59,536 nt of DNA from Bacteroides rodentium JCM 16496 (GTDB lineage Bacteria > Bacteroidota > Bacteroidia > Bacteroidales > Bacteroidaceae), in assembly GCF_000614125.1 (NCBI RefSeq), contig NZ_BAKJ01000029.1, forward strand, positions 1-59,536. Direction: 5' to 3'. Of this stretch, positions 27,387 through 36,931 are shown piece after piece. Each line of letters begins with the position of its first letter. Positions within the stretch are counted from its first letter, which is position 1. The notes under the pieces are model-generated. The model was not told the origin of the DNA. It made no database searches and saw only the letters and a list, made by a program, of their open reading frames with translations. A program made the translations under genes and the position numbers.

Positions 27387-27848
27387 ATGGCTATGACAGA
27401 ATTGAAAGACCAACTTTCCCTTTTGGGGAGAAAGACAGAATACCGTCAGGACTATGCCCCCAAAGTATTGGAGGCATTTGATAACAAGCATCCCGGCAAT
27501 GACTACTGGGTGCGTTTCAACTGTCCCGAATTCACCAGTCTCTGTCCCATCACGGGGCAACCGGACTTTGCGGAAATACGGATTTGCTATATCCCCGATG
27601 TCAAGATGGTAGAGAGCAAGAGTTTGAAACTCTACTTGTTCAGCTTCCGCAATCATGGTGCTTTCCACGAAGATTGCGTGAACATCATAATGAAAGACCT
27701 CATTCATTTGATGAACCCTAAGTATATTGAGGTGACGGGTATCTTCACCCCGCGCGGAGGCATCTCCATTTATCCGTATGCCAATTATGGACGTCCCGGC
27801 ACGAAGTTCGAGCAGATGGCGGAGCATCGTTTGATGAACCGTGAATGA
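27387..27848 (+). CDS. queF: QueF, preQ0 reductase (NADPH-dependent)
   Basis: Reduces the nitrile of preQ0 to preQ1, 153 aa, the short (type I, unimodular) form. Catalytic Cys lies in [16 protein letters not shown] and the family motif in [20 protein letters not shown]. The C-terminal part is [14 protein letters not shown]. With queC and the transporter it forms the late queuosine pathway; queD, queE, queA and tgt are not in this window. The start may be ATG 27387 or ATG 27393. Confidence 0.96.
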   Translation: MAMTELKDQLSLLGRKTEYRQDYAPKVLEAFDNKHPGNDYWVRFNCPEFTSLCPITGQPDFAEIRICYIPDVKMVESKSLKLYLFSFRNHGAFHEDCVNIIMKDLIHLMNPKYIEVTGIFTPRGGISIYPYANYGRPGTKFEQMAEHRLMNRE

Positions 27849-27923
27849 GGACCGCTCTTCGAAGGCCTCCGCAAATAAAGGGAGGCTTTGGGAGCAAATC
27901 CTATCCCCACATTGCGGATATGT

Positions 27924-27982
27924 ATCCCAAGGCTTGGGATGTCTGTCCCAAGGTTTGGTTTTTCTATCCCAAGCCTTGGGAT
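27924..27982. repeat. Array of about 21-bp palindromic units
   Basis: ATCCCAAGGCTTGGGAT (27924-27940), a degenerate copy (27946-27958) and ATCCCAAGCCTTGGGAT (27966-27982), spaced about 21 bp apart. Each full unit is its own palindrome. They lie in the 541-bp gap between queF and the xusA-like gene. Apart from them and a promoter, I see no supported gene in that gap. Confidence 0.75.
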
Positions 27983-28319
27983 AGAACTTTCTTCCTGTTT
28001 TCAGGCATTTTAGTATTGATTCCCCGAACTTTTTTTTATAGGATGCCGGCATCTTTTTCACCGGTATCCGACGATGCGGTATGTGGTACGGCTCCGCAAA
28101 CGCTCCTATTCCCGACGGACCGCCAACTGCTGGTTCGCATTACTTGCTAAGAACGGTTTGTCCGACAGATACTTAATTGGAAGGAGTGTCAAAAGGAGAA
28201 AAAGGAACACAAATTACACAAGTTTGTTGTAGGATGTTCACTGATAATACCTATCAATGGTGATTGCCAGGTATGATATATATGATAAATCCACTCCATA
28301 CAATTACCTACAATAAGCG

Positions 28320-28351
28320 ATTGCACAGTTGGCTGTTAATAATGACCTTTG
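28320..28351 (+). promoter_or_regulatory. Candidate promoter for the xus-like operon
   Basis: ATTG (28320-28323), 20-bp spacer, GACCTTTG (28344-28351), one mismatch from TAnnTTTG. It is followed by a short leader to the TTG start at 28390. Confidence 0.45.
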
Positions 28352-28389
28352 CATCGGTTTACTAACAACAACTTATAATTCTTGTAAAA

Positions 28390-30780
28390 TTGAAGGCATA
28401 TACACTTACATTCCCGCTGCTGTTTTTCCTTCTGTTGGCTTCTCTGTCTGTACATGCGCAGAGGGGAGGAGGGATGATTTCGGGTAGAATCATTTCTACG
28501 GAAAAAGAAACGGTGGATTTTGCGACTGTTTATCTGAAAGGGACGAGTTATGGAGGAACCACGAATCAGGAAGGCCTCTATCACATCAAGGCGCCTGCCG
28601 GCGACTATACGCTGGTGGTGTCTGCCGTAGGTTATACAAAGGTGGAGAAAAAGGTGAAGCTGGCGGGTGATGAGCGGATGAAGCTGAACATAACCATCGC
28701 TCCCGAAACGCAACAGCTGGACGAGGTGACTATCGTTTCTACCGGAGTGAGCCGGGTGAAGAGGTCGGCATTCAATGCTGTGGCAGTCGATACAAAGGAA
28801 CTCCAGAACACCACGAAGAATCTGAGCGATGCCTTGACCAAGGCTCCGGGCATGAAACTCCGTGAGTCGGGTGGGGTAGGTTCGGACATGCAGTTGATGC
28901 TGGACGGTTTTAGCGGAAAGCACGTCAAGGTGTTCATTGACGGTGTGCCGCAGGAAGGTGTGGGAAGCTCCTTTAGCCTGAACAATATTCCGGTGAGCTT
29001 TGCCGACCGTATAGAGGTATATAAGGGTGTAGTTCCCGTGGGCTTCGGTACGGATGCCATTGGCGGTGTCATCAATATTGTTACCAACAAGAAACGCCGG
29101 AACTGGTTCCTGGATGCTTCTTATTCTTACGGCTCGTTCAACACCCACCGCTCATACGTTAACTTCGGACAGACTTTCAAGAACGGTTTCAGCTATGAAA
29201 TCAATGCCTTTCAAAACTACTCGGACAACGATTATCATGTAGATGCACCGGTAAAGAATTTTGAGACGGGCAGCTTCAACGAAAGTGAGAAGGTGTGTGT
29301 GAAGCGTTTCAATGATACTTACCACAACGAAGCCATTGTGGCTAAAGCGGGTATTGTGGACAAAAGTTGGGTGGACCGGCTGATGTTCGGTTTCACCTAT
29401 TCGCACATGTACAAGGACATACAGACCGGCGTACGCCAGAAGACAGTCTTCGGGGAAAAGCACCGCTTCGGTCATTCACTGATGCCTTCGATGGAATACA
29501 GCAAACGCAACCTGATAATCAAGGGGCTGGATATGGTGCTGACAGCCAACTACAATCGCAATGCCACTACGAATGTGGATACTGCCCGCTACGAATACAA
29601 CTGGCTTGGTGAGAAACATCCGCTGAACAGCCCCGGCGAACAGTCCCGCCAGTATTCCCGTGCCGATAATGACAATTGGAACGGTACTTTGACCTTGAAT
29701 TACCGCATTGCCAGAGTCCACATGCTGACTTTCAATCATGTGTTGAGTGCATTCCAGCGTGATAATACTTCACTGTTGGCGGTGGAAGAACAGACGGATG
29801 CCATTGCCAAGCAGACCCGCAAGAATATCTCCGGTTTGTCATACCGCCTGATGCCTTCCGAAAAGTGGAACTTCTCGGCATTCGGCAAATACTACCGCCA
29901 GTATGTGGCAGGACCTATGGCCGAGGATGATACCGGTAGTAATTATGTACGCACCAGCCGTACGGTAGACTCTTGGGGATATGGTGCTGCCGGAACCTAC
30001 TTCATCTTGCCCGGCTTGCAGGCGAAGCTCTCTTATGAAAAAGCTTACCGCCTGCCCACTATCGAAGAGATGTTTGGTGACGAAGACCTGGAGAGTGGAG
30101 ACATCGGCATCCGCCCCGAGAAAAGTGACAACATCAACTTGAACCTGAGTTATTCCCGGAGTTTTGGAAAACATTCCGTCTACGTGGAAGGCGGTGTGGT
30201 ATACCGCAATACGAAGGATTATATCCAGCGTAATATCCAGGACTTGAGCGGAGGAAAAGAAGGGGCCACTTATACCAACTACGGCAAGGTACTGACGAAG
30301 GGATACAATGTATCGGCACGCTATGGCTTCGGACGCTGGCTGAGTGTGGGCGGCAACTTCACGCAGATGAATGTGCGTGACAATGAGAAGATGCAAATCG
30401 GCAGTACCGGCAACTCTGTGGAAAATCTCGGTTACAAGGCACGCATTCCCAATGTGCCCTATCAGTTTGCTGATTTTGACGTAAACTTCTATTGGCGCGA
30501 CCTCTGGAAGAAAGGGAATATGCTGTCCGTGACTTACGACAACCAGTACATGCACAGCTTCTCCTACTATTCGCAGGCCATCGGTAGCAAGAACAAGGAT
30601 TTCATGGTACCCGACCAGTTCTCCCATAACCTGACATTGAGCTATAGTCTGAAGAATGGCCGCTATAATATCTCGTTTGAATGCCGCAACTTCACGAACG
30701 AGGATTTGTACGACAACTTCAGTCTTCAGAAAGCCGGGCGTGCATTCTATGGCAAGGTACGTGTACATTTTGGTGATTAA
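28390..30780 (+). CDS. xusA: XusA-like TonB-dependent siderophore receptor
   Basis: Outer-membrane TonB-dependent receptor, 796 aa. Signal peptide (LLFFLLLASLSVHAQ), N-terminal carboxypeptidase-regulatory-like domain (GRIISTEKETVDFATVYLKG), plug domain (residues about 110-235; LSDALTKAPGMKLRESGG, VGFGTDAIGGVINIVT) and a 22-strand barrel ending GKVRVHFGD. Start is TTG: no in-frame ATG exists before an upstream stop, and later Met codons would lose the signal peptide. Gene order (TonB receptor, DUF4374 lipoprotein, PepSY-TM) matches the XusABC xenosiderophore system of B. thetaiotaomicron, which imports enterobactin-type siderophores made by other bacteria. The ligand here is inferred. Confidence 0.85.
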   Translation: MKAYTLTFPLLFFLLLASLSVHAQRGGGMISGRIISTEKETVDFATVYLKGTSYGGTTNQEGLYHIKAPAGDYTLVVSAVGYTKVEKKVKLAGDERMKLNITIAPETQQLDEVTIVSTGVSRVKRSAFNAVAVDTKELQNTTKNLSDALTKAPGMKLRESGGVGSDMQLMLDGFSGKHVKVFIDGVPQEGVGSSFSLNNIPVSFADRIEVYKGVVPVGFGTDAIGGVINIVTNKKRRNWFLDASYSYGSFNTHRSYVNFGQTFKNGFSYEINAFQNYSDNDYHVDAPVKNFETGSFNESEKVCVKRFNDTYHNEAIVAKAGIVDKSWVDRLMFGFTYSHMYKDIQTGVRQKTVFGEKHRFGHSLMPSMEYSKRNLIIKGLDMVLTANYNRNATTNVDTARYEYNWLGEKHPLNSPGEQSRQYSRADNDNWNGTLTLNYRIARVHMLTFNHVLSAFQRDNTSLLAVEEQTDAIAKQTRKNISGLSYRLMPSEKWNFSAFGKYYRQYVAGPMAEDDTGSNYVRTSRTVDSWGYGAAGTYFILPGLQAKLSYEKAYRLPTIEEMFGDEDLESGDIGIRPEKSDNINLNLSYSRSFGKHSVYVEGGVVYRNTKDYIQRNIQDLSGGKEGATYTNYGKVLTKGYNVSARYGFGRWLSVGGNFTQMNVRDNEKMQIGSTGNSVENLGYKARIPNVPYQFADFDVNFYWRDLWKKGNMLSVTYDNQYMHSFSYYSQAIGSKNKDFMVPDQFSHNLTLSYSLKNGRYNISFECRNFTNEDLYDNFSLQKAGRAFYGKVRVHFGD

Positions 30781-30823
30781 TAAATATAATGGTTTTAATA
30801 GGTGTAATTAATAAGAAGAACAA

Positions 30824-32232
30824 ATGAAGAAGAACTATCTTTTGTCCGGCTTCTTTGCAATGGCAATGACCGGAATGGCTTTAATTTCTTGTACAGACAC
30901 AGACGAACCGGGTTCCGGCTCCGGTTCTGGTTCCGGCTCAAAGGGTAACTATGTGATAGCTGCCACGGCTACAGTTTCAGGTAGCTCCGTTCCTGTCCTG
31001 CTGACAGCCGAGTCGCTGGAAAGCGGTGAAATTACTGCTGCCGGCAATGGCCTTGTGAACGATGGGGCTACTTACTGGGTGTTCTACGGAAACAAATATC
31101 TGTATGCCTTGAACTATCACCAGGGAAATGCAGGCACTACCCAGTCGTTCATTATGAATACAAACGGTGAACTGGAAAAACGTAGCCAGGAGTATAACGT
31201 CAATCGTTTCACTACCTACGGCTATTATGACCAATTTATAATGACGACTTCTACCGGCGACGGCCCTACGGAACTGAATGATGCAAATGGATATACTCCC
31301 CAATCTTTTTTGATTTCCTATCTGGATGTCGAGAAACAGACTTATACAAAGAACTCGGTAACAAAGGATACTCCATTTCTTGCCGAAAATTTCCTTGAAA
31401 ATGGTGAATACGTAACACTGGCCGGTATAGAACAAGTAGGCAGTAAGGTTTATGCAGCAGCCATTCCCATGGGGCTTAGCCAGTATGGTTGCATGCAGAA
31501 GAACGAAGACGGTAGCTACAAGTGGGTGCTTTCCGGTAATGAGGATTTAATAAAGACAGAATCCGGCGGGCAGGGTAGCGGTGCCTATGAGAAGGACGAA
31601 TTGCAATGGACCCAGTATCCTAATGAATGCCATATCGCTATCTTTGGTGATCAGACACTGAATTCTCATAAGGTCATCACTACAGACAAAATCAGTTATG
31701 CTGCCGGACGTAACCGCTCACAGTACTACCAGATGAACTGGCTTGCCGACGACGGCTATGTATATGTATTTTCTCCGAGCTATGCCAAGACCATGAGTGA
31801 CTCGCGTCAGCAGACTACATTGCCTGCTGGAGTTGTACGCATCGATACCAAAGCAGAGGAATTTGATGCCGCTTATTACTATAATCTTGAAGAGAAAGCC
31901 AATGGCGCCTCTTTCTTGCGCACTTGGTATATTTCAGGTAATTATTTCCTGCTGCTGATGTATGATAAGGCAATTACGGCATCAGACAAGGTTGCCAACC
32001 GACTTGCCGTCTTCAATGCCTCCACCGGAGCTTTGACTTATGTGGACGCCTTCCAGGCGATGTTTCCGGCTTTGGTAATACCCCGTACATGGAAAATGGC
32101 AACGCATATGTGGCAGTCACTACCTCTTCCGGCTATCCTGCCATCTATAAGGTAGACCCTGCCAATGCAACAGCTACCAAGGGTCTGGTTGTCAATGCAA
32201 CCCAACTGAATGGTGTAGGTAAACTGGAATAA
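30824..32232 (+). CDS. xusB: XusB-like DUF4374 surface lipoprotein (frameshifted)
   Basis: Lipoprotein of about 470 aa. Signal peptide with lipobox ALISC, then acidic residues (TDTDEP), a Bacteroidetes surface-export type signal, and a Gly-Ser repeat linker. The body is a beta-propeller-like DUF4374 protein ([39 protein letters not shown]). The frame runs off near 32048. Restoring one G gives [19 protein letters not shown] and an end at VGKLE (stop 32230-32232). In B. thetaiotaomicron the homologue binds enterobactin on the cell surface and can capture it from outer-membrane vesicles. It sits between the receptor and the PepSY gene. Confidence 0.85.
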
Positions 32233-32239
32233 AGCTCCT

Positions 32240-33364
32240 ATGAAAAAAGTTTTTCGTAAGATACATTTATGGCTTTCAGTCCCCTTCGGGCTACTGATTA
32301 CCCTTATCTGTTTTTCCGGAGCCATGCTGGTATTCGAGACGGAGGTGATGGAGCTTTGCCGCCGCGACCTCTACTATGTGGAGAAAGTCGGGCCGGCACC
32401 GCTTCCCATGGGCAAGGTGGCCGAAAAAGTAGCCGCTACTCTGCCGGATAGTGTTTCTGTGACGGGTGTCACAGCCTCGTCTGCTCCGGAGCGTGCCTGG
32501 CAGGTGAACCTTTCCAAACCTCGTCGTACTTCCGTCTATGTAGACCAGTATACGGGTGAGATAAAGGGCAAGTATGAGCGTGCGCCGTTTTTCATGACAA
32601 TGTTCCGCTTGCACCGATGGTTGTTGGACAGCATGAAGCCCGATGGAGGCATCTTCTGGGGGAAAATGATTGTGGGCACTGCCACGCTGATGTTTGTCTT
32701 TGTACTGTTATCGGGCATTGTCATCTGGTGGCCCCGTACAAAAAAGGCTTTGAAGAACAGTTTGAAGATTGTTGCCGGTAAGGGTTGGCGTCGGTTCTGC
32801 TACGACCTGCATGTGGCAGGCGGTATGTACACGCTGGTTCTTCTGTTGGTAATGGCGCTTACGGGACTGACATGGTCTTTCTCCTGGTACCGCACCGGCT
32901 TCTACAAAGTTTTCGGAGTGGAAACCACGCAAGGGGGTGGAGGACATGGTGCTCCGGCACAAACTGCTGCCCACTCTCCTTTTACAAGCTGGCAGAAGGT
33001 TTACGAAGAACTGAAGGAACTCAATCCCGATTATAAACAGATTACCGTGTCCAAAGGCTCTGCTACGGTTTCTTTCAATCGGTTGGGCAACCAGCGTGCT
33101 GCCGACCGCTATACGTTCAATCCCCGTAGCGGTGAAATCACCGGGGCTACCTTATATAAGGATGCCGACGCTTCAGGAAAAATCCGTGGCTGGATATTCT
33201 CCGTTCATGTAGGCAGTTGGGGAGGGCTGACCACCCGCATATTGAGTTTCCTTGCCGCTTTGGTAGGGGCCAGTTTGCCGCTGACGGGCTATTATCTTTG
33301 GATTCGCAGATTGGTTCGGAAGGGCAGTAGGAAAGCGAATATGCAATTAAAGAAAGTTGCTTAG
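32240..33364 (+). CDS. xusC: XusC-like PepSY-TM inner-membrane protein
   Basis: PepSY-associated transmembrane protein, 374 aa, with four helices (about residues 10-35, 137-160, 190-213 and 325-348). The first helix (WLSVPFGLLITLICFSGAML) has the usual KIHLW start. PepSY-like periplasmic segments include VNLSKPRRTSVYVDQYTGE and YTFNPRSGEITGATLY. Histidines in RLHRWLLD and YDLHVAGG could bind heme. Such proteins are presumed ferric-siderophore reductases. The gene follows the lipoprotein gene by 7 nt and ends the operon. Confidence 0.88.
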   Translation: MKKVFRKIHLWLSVPFGLLITLICFSGAMLVFETEVMELCRRDLYYVEKVGPAPLPMGKVAEKVAATLPDSVSVTGVTASSAPERAWQVNLSKPRRTSVYVDQYTGEIKGKYERAPFFMTMFRLHRWLLDSMKPDGGIFWGKMIVGTATLMFVFVLLSGIVIWWPRTKKALKNSLKIVAGKGWRRFCYDLHVAGGMYTLVLLLVMALTGLTWSFSWYRTGFYKVFGVETTQGGGGHGAPAQTAAHSPFTSWQKVYEELKELNPDYKQITVSKGSATVSFNRLGNQRAADRYTFNPRSGEITGATLYKDADASGKIRGWIFSVHVGSWGGLTTRILSFLAALVGASLPLTGYYLWIRRLVRKGSRKANMQLKKVA

Positions 33365-33397
33365 AAAAAGCAGGCAGTTTTATAAAAGGATGAAGAT

Positions 33398-33440
33398 GTC
33401 CACAAGATGCGCAGGCGTGCGTGTTTTGTGGACGTTTTCA
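33398..33440 (+). terminator. Terminator after the xus-like operon
   Basis: GTCCACAA (33398-33405) pairs with TTGTGGAC (33426-33433), with a partial inner stem, followed by GTTTTC. Confidence 0.65.
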
Positions 33441-33499
33441 TATAGGTATGTCTGGAGAATGAATGCTTTATTAAAAATACTGAAAAATAAATGGAAAAA

Positions 33500-33515
33500 T
33501 GTAATCATGATTACA
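33500..33515. promoter_or_regulatory. Crp/Fnr-type operator upstream of nrfH
   Basis: TGTAATCATGATTACA, a perfect 16-bp palindrome of the form TGTAA-N6-TTACA, like the CRP/FNR/HcpR class. Its centre (33507.5) lies 29.5 bp before the start of the -7 box at 33537, about -42 from the predicted transcript start, the class II activator position. Confidence 0.75.
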
Positions 33516-33536
33516 CTTTTTTAGATTGTAACTGCC

Positions 33537-33544
33537 TATTTTTG
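33537..33544 (+). promoter_or_regulatory. -7 box of the nrf operon
   Basis: TATTTTTG (TAnnTTTG), 17 nt before the nrfH ATG. No good -33 element is present, which agrees with activator dependence. Confidence 0.6.
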
Positions 33545-33561
33545 CTGAAAATATTCATTTT

Positions 33562-34152
33562 ATGGCGAAGTTACCAATCATAAGTAAACTATTTCCGTCC
33601 TACAGATGGAAAGTAACGGCACTCATTGTATGCGGTGTCCTCGTCGGCGGAGGAGGCTTGTTTATGTATCTTCTCCGGGCGCACACTTATCTGGGAGATG
33701 ACCCTGCGGCATGTGTCAACTGCCACATCATGGCTCCTTATTATGCAACCTGGATGCACAGTTCCCACAGCCGGGATGCCACTTGTAACGATTGCCATGT
33801 CCCTCATGAGAATATAGTAAAGAAATGGGCTTTCAAAGGCATGGACGGCATGAAGCACGTGGGTGCCTTTCTCATTAAAAGCGAGCCGCAGGCCATCCAA
33901 GCCGAGGCAGCAAGTGCGCAGGTCATTATGAATAATTGCATCCGTTGCCATACGCAACTGACCAACGAGTTTGTGGATGCTGGTAAAATAGACTACATGA
34001 TGACCCTCACCGGCGACGGAAAGGCATGCTGGGATTGCCACCGCGACGTGCCTCATGGCGGAATGAACAGTCTTTCGTCTACACCCGCTGCATTGGTACC
34101 CTATCCGGAATCTCCCGTGCCGGAGTGGTTGCAGAAACTGATAAAGGAATAA
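33562..34152 (+). CDS. nrfH: NrfH, cytochrome c nitrite reductase small subunit
   Basis: Membrane-anchored NapC/NirT-type quinol oxidase that feeds electrons to NrfA, 196 aa. An N-terminal membrane anchor (VTALIVCGVLVGGGGLFMYL) is followed by four heme c motifs: CVNCH, CNDCH, CIRCH and CWDCH. It is first in the operon nrfH-nrfA-ccs-ccsA-porin, preceded by the Crp/Fnr-type operator at 33500-33515. Function: quinol-dependent reduction of nitrite to ammonia in anaerobic respiration or nitrite detoxification. Confidence 0.97.
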   Translation: MAKLPIISKLFPSYRWKVTALIVCGVLVGGGGLFMYLLRAHTYLGDDPAACVNCHIMAPYYATWMHSSHSRDATCNDCHVPHENIVKKWAFKGMDGMKHVGAFLIKSEPQAIQAEAASAQVIMNNCIRCHTQLTNEFVDAGKIDYMMTLTGDGKACWDCHRDVPHGGMNSLSSTPAALVPYPESPVPEWLQKLIKE

Positions 34153-34173
34153 TAACAATAAATCTTCATAGAT

Positions 34174-35655
34174 ATGGAAAAGAGATTAAAATCGTGGCAA
34201 GGATGGCTGTTGTTCGGTGGTTCAATGGTCGTTGTATTTGTCTTGGGGCTATGTGTTTCTGCCTTGATGGAGCGCAGGGCCGAGCTGGCAAGTGTATTCA
34301 ATAACCGCAAAACAGTGATTGAGGAAATTGAGGCACGCAACGAAGTCTTTAAGAGTGACTTCCCCCGTGAGTATCAGACATGGACTGAAACTGCCAAGAC
34401 CGACTTCCAGAGTGAATTCAATGGAAATGTGGCTGTGGATGTATTGGAACAGCGTCCCGAGATGGTAGTGCTCTGGGCGGGATATGCCTTCTCCAAAGAC
34501 TATTCCACTCCGCGCGGACATATGCATGCCATCGAGGACATTACGGCAACTCTTCGTACCGGTGCGCCTGCCACTGCTACGGATGGCCCGCAGCCTTCTA
34601 CCTGCTGGACTTGCAAGAGCCCCGATGTGCCCCGCATGATGGAAGCTATCGGTGTGGATGCTTTCTATAACAATAAGTGGGGCGCTTTGGGCGATGAAAT
34701 TGTAAACCCGATTGGTTGTGCCGACTGCCACGAACCGGAAAACATGAACCTGCATATCAGCCGTCCGGCTTTGATAGAGGCTTTTGAACGCCAAGGCAAG
34801 GATATTACCAAGGCCACTCCGCAGGAGATGCGCTCACTGGTATGTGCGCAGTGCCATGTGGAGTATTACTTCAAGGGCGACGGCAAGTACCTGACTTTCC
34901 CCTGGGACAAAGGTTTTACGGTGGAAGACATGGAAGCCTATTATGATGAGGCTGGTTTCTACGACTATATACACAAGTTGAGCCGTACCCCTATCCTGAA
35001 AGCGCAACATCCCGATTTTGAAATAGCCCAGATGGGTATTCACGGCCAGCGTGGCGTATCGTGTGCGGACTGCCACATGCCTTATAAGAGTGAAGGTGGC
35101 GTGAAGTTCAGCGACCACCATATACAGAGTCCGTTGGCTATGATAGACCGTACCTGCCAAACCTGCCACCGCGAAAGTGAGGAAACTTTGCGCAACAACG
35201 TCTACGAACGCCAGCGCAAGGCCAATGAAATCCGTAACCGCTTGGAGCAGGAACTTGCCAAAGCCCATATCGAAGCTAAATTTGCTTGGGATAAGGGAGC
35301 TACGGAAGAGCAGATGAAAGATGTGTTGGCGCTGATTCGTCAGGCGCAATGGCGTTGGGATTTCGGTGTGGCATCTCACGGCGGCTCTTTCCACGCACCG
35401 CAAGAAATCCAGCGTGTCTTGTCTCATGGGTTGGATAGAGCCATGCAGGCGCGTTTGGCTATCTCCAAGGTGCTGGCGAAGCATGGATATACAGACGATG
35501 TTCCTATGCCGGATATCTCCACCAAAGACAAGGCGCAGGAATATATCGGGCTCGATATGGATGCCGAAAGAGCTGCAAAGGACAATTTCCTGAAGACTAC
35601 AGCACCGGCTTGGCTGGAAAAAGCGAAAGCTAACAACCGGTTAGCACTAAAATAA
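34174..35655 (+). CDS. nrfA: NrfA, ammonia-forming cytochrome c nitrite reductase
   Basis: Periplasmic pentaheme enzyme performing six-electron reduction of nitrite to ammonium, 493 aa. An uncleaved-looking N-terminal signal/anchor (LLFGGSMVVVFVLGLCVSAL) precedes the hemes: active-site CWTCK, then CADCH, CAQCH, CADCH and CQTCH. The CXXCK site is diagnostic of NrfA and needs heme ligation by Lys. Catalytic features include AQCHVEYYF and GQRGVSCADCHMP. It starts 21 nt after nrfH. Confidence 0.98.
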   Translation: MEKRLKSWQGWLLFGGSMVVVFVLGLCVSALMERRAELASVFNNRKTVIEEIEARNEVFKSDFPREYQTWTETAKTDFQSEFNGNVAVDVLEQRPEMVVLWAGYAFSKDYSTPRGHMHAIEDITATLRTGAPATATDGPQPSTCWTCKSPDVPRMMEAIGVDAFYNNKWGALGDEIVNPIGCADCHEPENMNLHISRPALIEAFERQGKDITKATPQEMRSLVCAQCHVEYYFKGDGKYLTFPWDKGFTVEDMEAYYDEAGFYDYIHKLSRTPILKAQHPDFEIAQMGIHGQRGVSCADCHMPYKSEGGVKFSDHHIQSPLAMIDRTCQTCHRESEETLRNNVYERQRKANEIRNRLEQELAKAHIEAKFAWDKGATEEQMKDVLALIRQAQWRWDFGVASHGGSFHAPQEIQRVLSHGLDRAMQARLAISKVLAKHGYTDDVPMPDISTKDKAQEYIGLDMDAERAAKDNFLKTTAPAWLEKAKANNRLALK

Positions 35656-35686
35656 ATTTGTACATCGTCAAATCATAAATCAGAAG

Positions 35687-36931
35687 ATGTGGAAGAAACC
35701 GTGGGGATATAAGGAAGGTCTTATCTGTGGGGCAGGACTGTTTGTCACGGGCTTGCTGTTACAGTGGAGCGTTGGAGGCATTCGTTGGGGCTTGTTTGCA
35801 TGGCCGGTCAATATCATTGTTCTGGTGTTGTTCTTGCTGTTGCTGGCAGGGATGCATGGGCTTCGCAAACGGGTGTATTGTTTCGGATGGCTCAGTCATT
35901 ATACGGCTGCAGTTTCTTCCCTGGTCTGTGTGGCGGCTATCACTGTCATTATGGGGTTGGTACGGCAGGTTCCCTCCACCCATCCTTCGGCAGATGTCAT
36001 CGGCTTTTCGAAAATGCTTTCTTTTTGGCCGTTTGTGTTACTTTATGTCTGGCTGGTTGCTGTCTTAGGGATGACTATTCTCCGTGCCGCTATCCCCTTC
36101 AATGTGCGTAAGATTCCTTTTCTGCTGAATCATGTCGGCTTGTTTGTTGCCCTTCTGACGGCAACGCTGGGCAATGCGGACATGCAGCGTCTTAAAATGA
36201 TTACCCAATTGGGCAAGACCGAATGGCGTGCCACAGATGAAGGCGGCAAGCTGACGGAACTTCCGCTTGCCGTTGAGCTGAAAGAATTTACCATACACGA
36301 GTATCCTCCCAAACTGATGCTGATAGACAATGAGACGGGGCAGGCACTGCCGAAGGATATGCCGGAACATTTGTTGCTGGAAGAGAGGGTGGAACGGGGA
36401 AAATTGCTGGATTGGGACATCTCCATCTTTCAAACCATTCCGATGGCTGCCTCCGTGGCTACGGAAGATACCTTGAAGTTTACTGAATTCCATTCGATGG
36501 GAGCTGCCTATGCCGTTTATCTGAAAGCGGTGAATACCGCCTCCGGACAGTCGAAGGAGGGATGGGTGAGTTGCGGCAGCTTCATGTTCCCCTATAAGGC
36601 ATTGCGCTTGTCGGAGCAGACCAGTCTGGTGATGCCCGAACGTGAACCGCAACGGTTTGTGTCCGCTGTTACGGTTTATACGCAGGCGGGAGATGTGGTG
36701 GAAGACACTATCGAGGTGAACCGTCCGTTGAAGATATCCGGGTGGAATATTTATCAATTGAGTTATGACGAGACGAAGGGACGGTGGAGTGACGTCAGTG
36801 TCTTTGAACTGGTGCGCGACCCCTGGCTCCCGGCTGTATATGCCGGCATTATAATGATGGTGCTGGGGGCAGTCTGCTTGTTTGTCAATGCACCAAAAGG
36901 AAAAGAAGAAAGAAAGGAGGAGACGGTATGA
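35687..36931 (+). CDS. ResB/Ccs1-like cytochrome c assembly protein
   Basis: Integral membrane protein of 414 aa with four helices near the N-terminus (about residues 10-30, 37-55, 66-90 and 110-130), one more near 150-165 and a final helix near 385-405 flanking a large periplasmic domain. This is the ResB/CcsB layout of the system II heme c ligation machinery, which keeps apocytochrome cysteines reduced and delivers heme with CcsA. It overlaps the following ccsA-like gene by 4 nt and lies 31 nt after nrfA, so it probably matures the nine NrfHA hemes. I see no independent function. Confidence 0.8.
   Translation: MWKKPWGYKEGLICGAGLFVTGLLLQWSVGGIRWGLFAWPVNIIVLVLFLLLLAGMHGLRKRVYCFGWLSHYTAAVSSLVCVAAITVIMGLVRQVPSTHPSADVIGFSKMLSFWPFVLLYVWLVAVLGMTILRAAIPFNVRKIPFLLNHVGLFVALLTATLGNADMQRLKMITQLGKTEWRATDEGGKLTELPLAVELKEFTIHEYPPKLMLIDNETGQALPKDMPEHLLLEERVERGKLLDWDISIFQTIPMAASVATEDTLKFTEFHSMGAAYAVYLKAVNTASGQSKEGWVSCGSFMFPYKALRLSEQTSLVMPEREPQRFVSAVTVYTQAGDVVEDTIEVNRPLKISGWNIYQLSYDETKGRWSDVSVFELVRDPWLPAVYAGIIMMVLGAVCLFVNAPKGKEERKEETV

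Noticed and set aside
27924..27982. CRISPR array
   Set aside because: Units are palindromic, about 17 bp with spacers of only 4-7 bp, one copy is decayed and no cas genes are in the window.
27354..28061. Minus-strand protein with repeated PKPWD motifs
   Set aside because: It is mostly the antisense of queF, and the repeats come from the palindromic TCCCAAG units, which code similar repeats on both strands.
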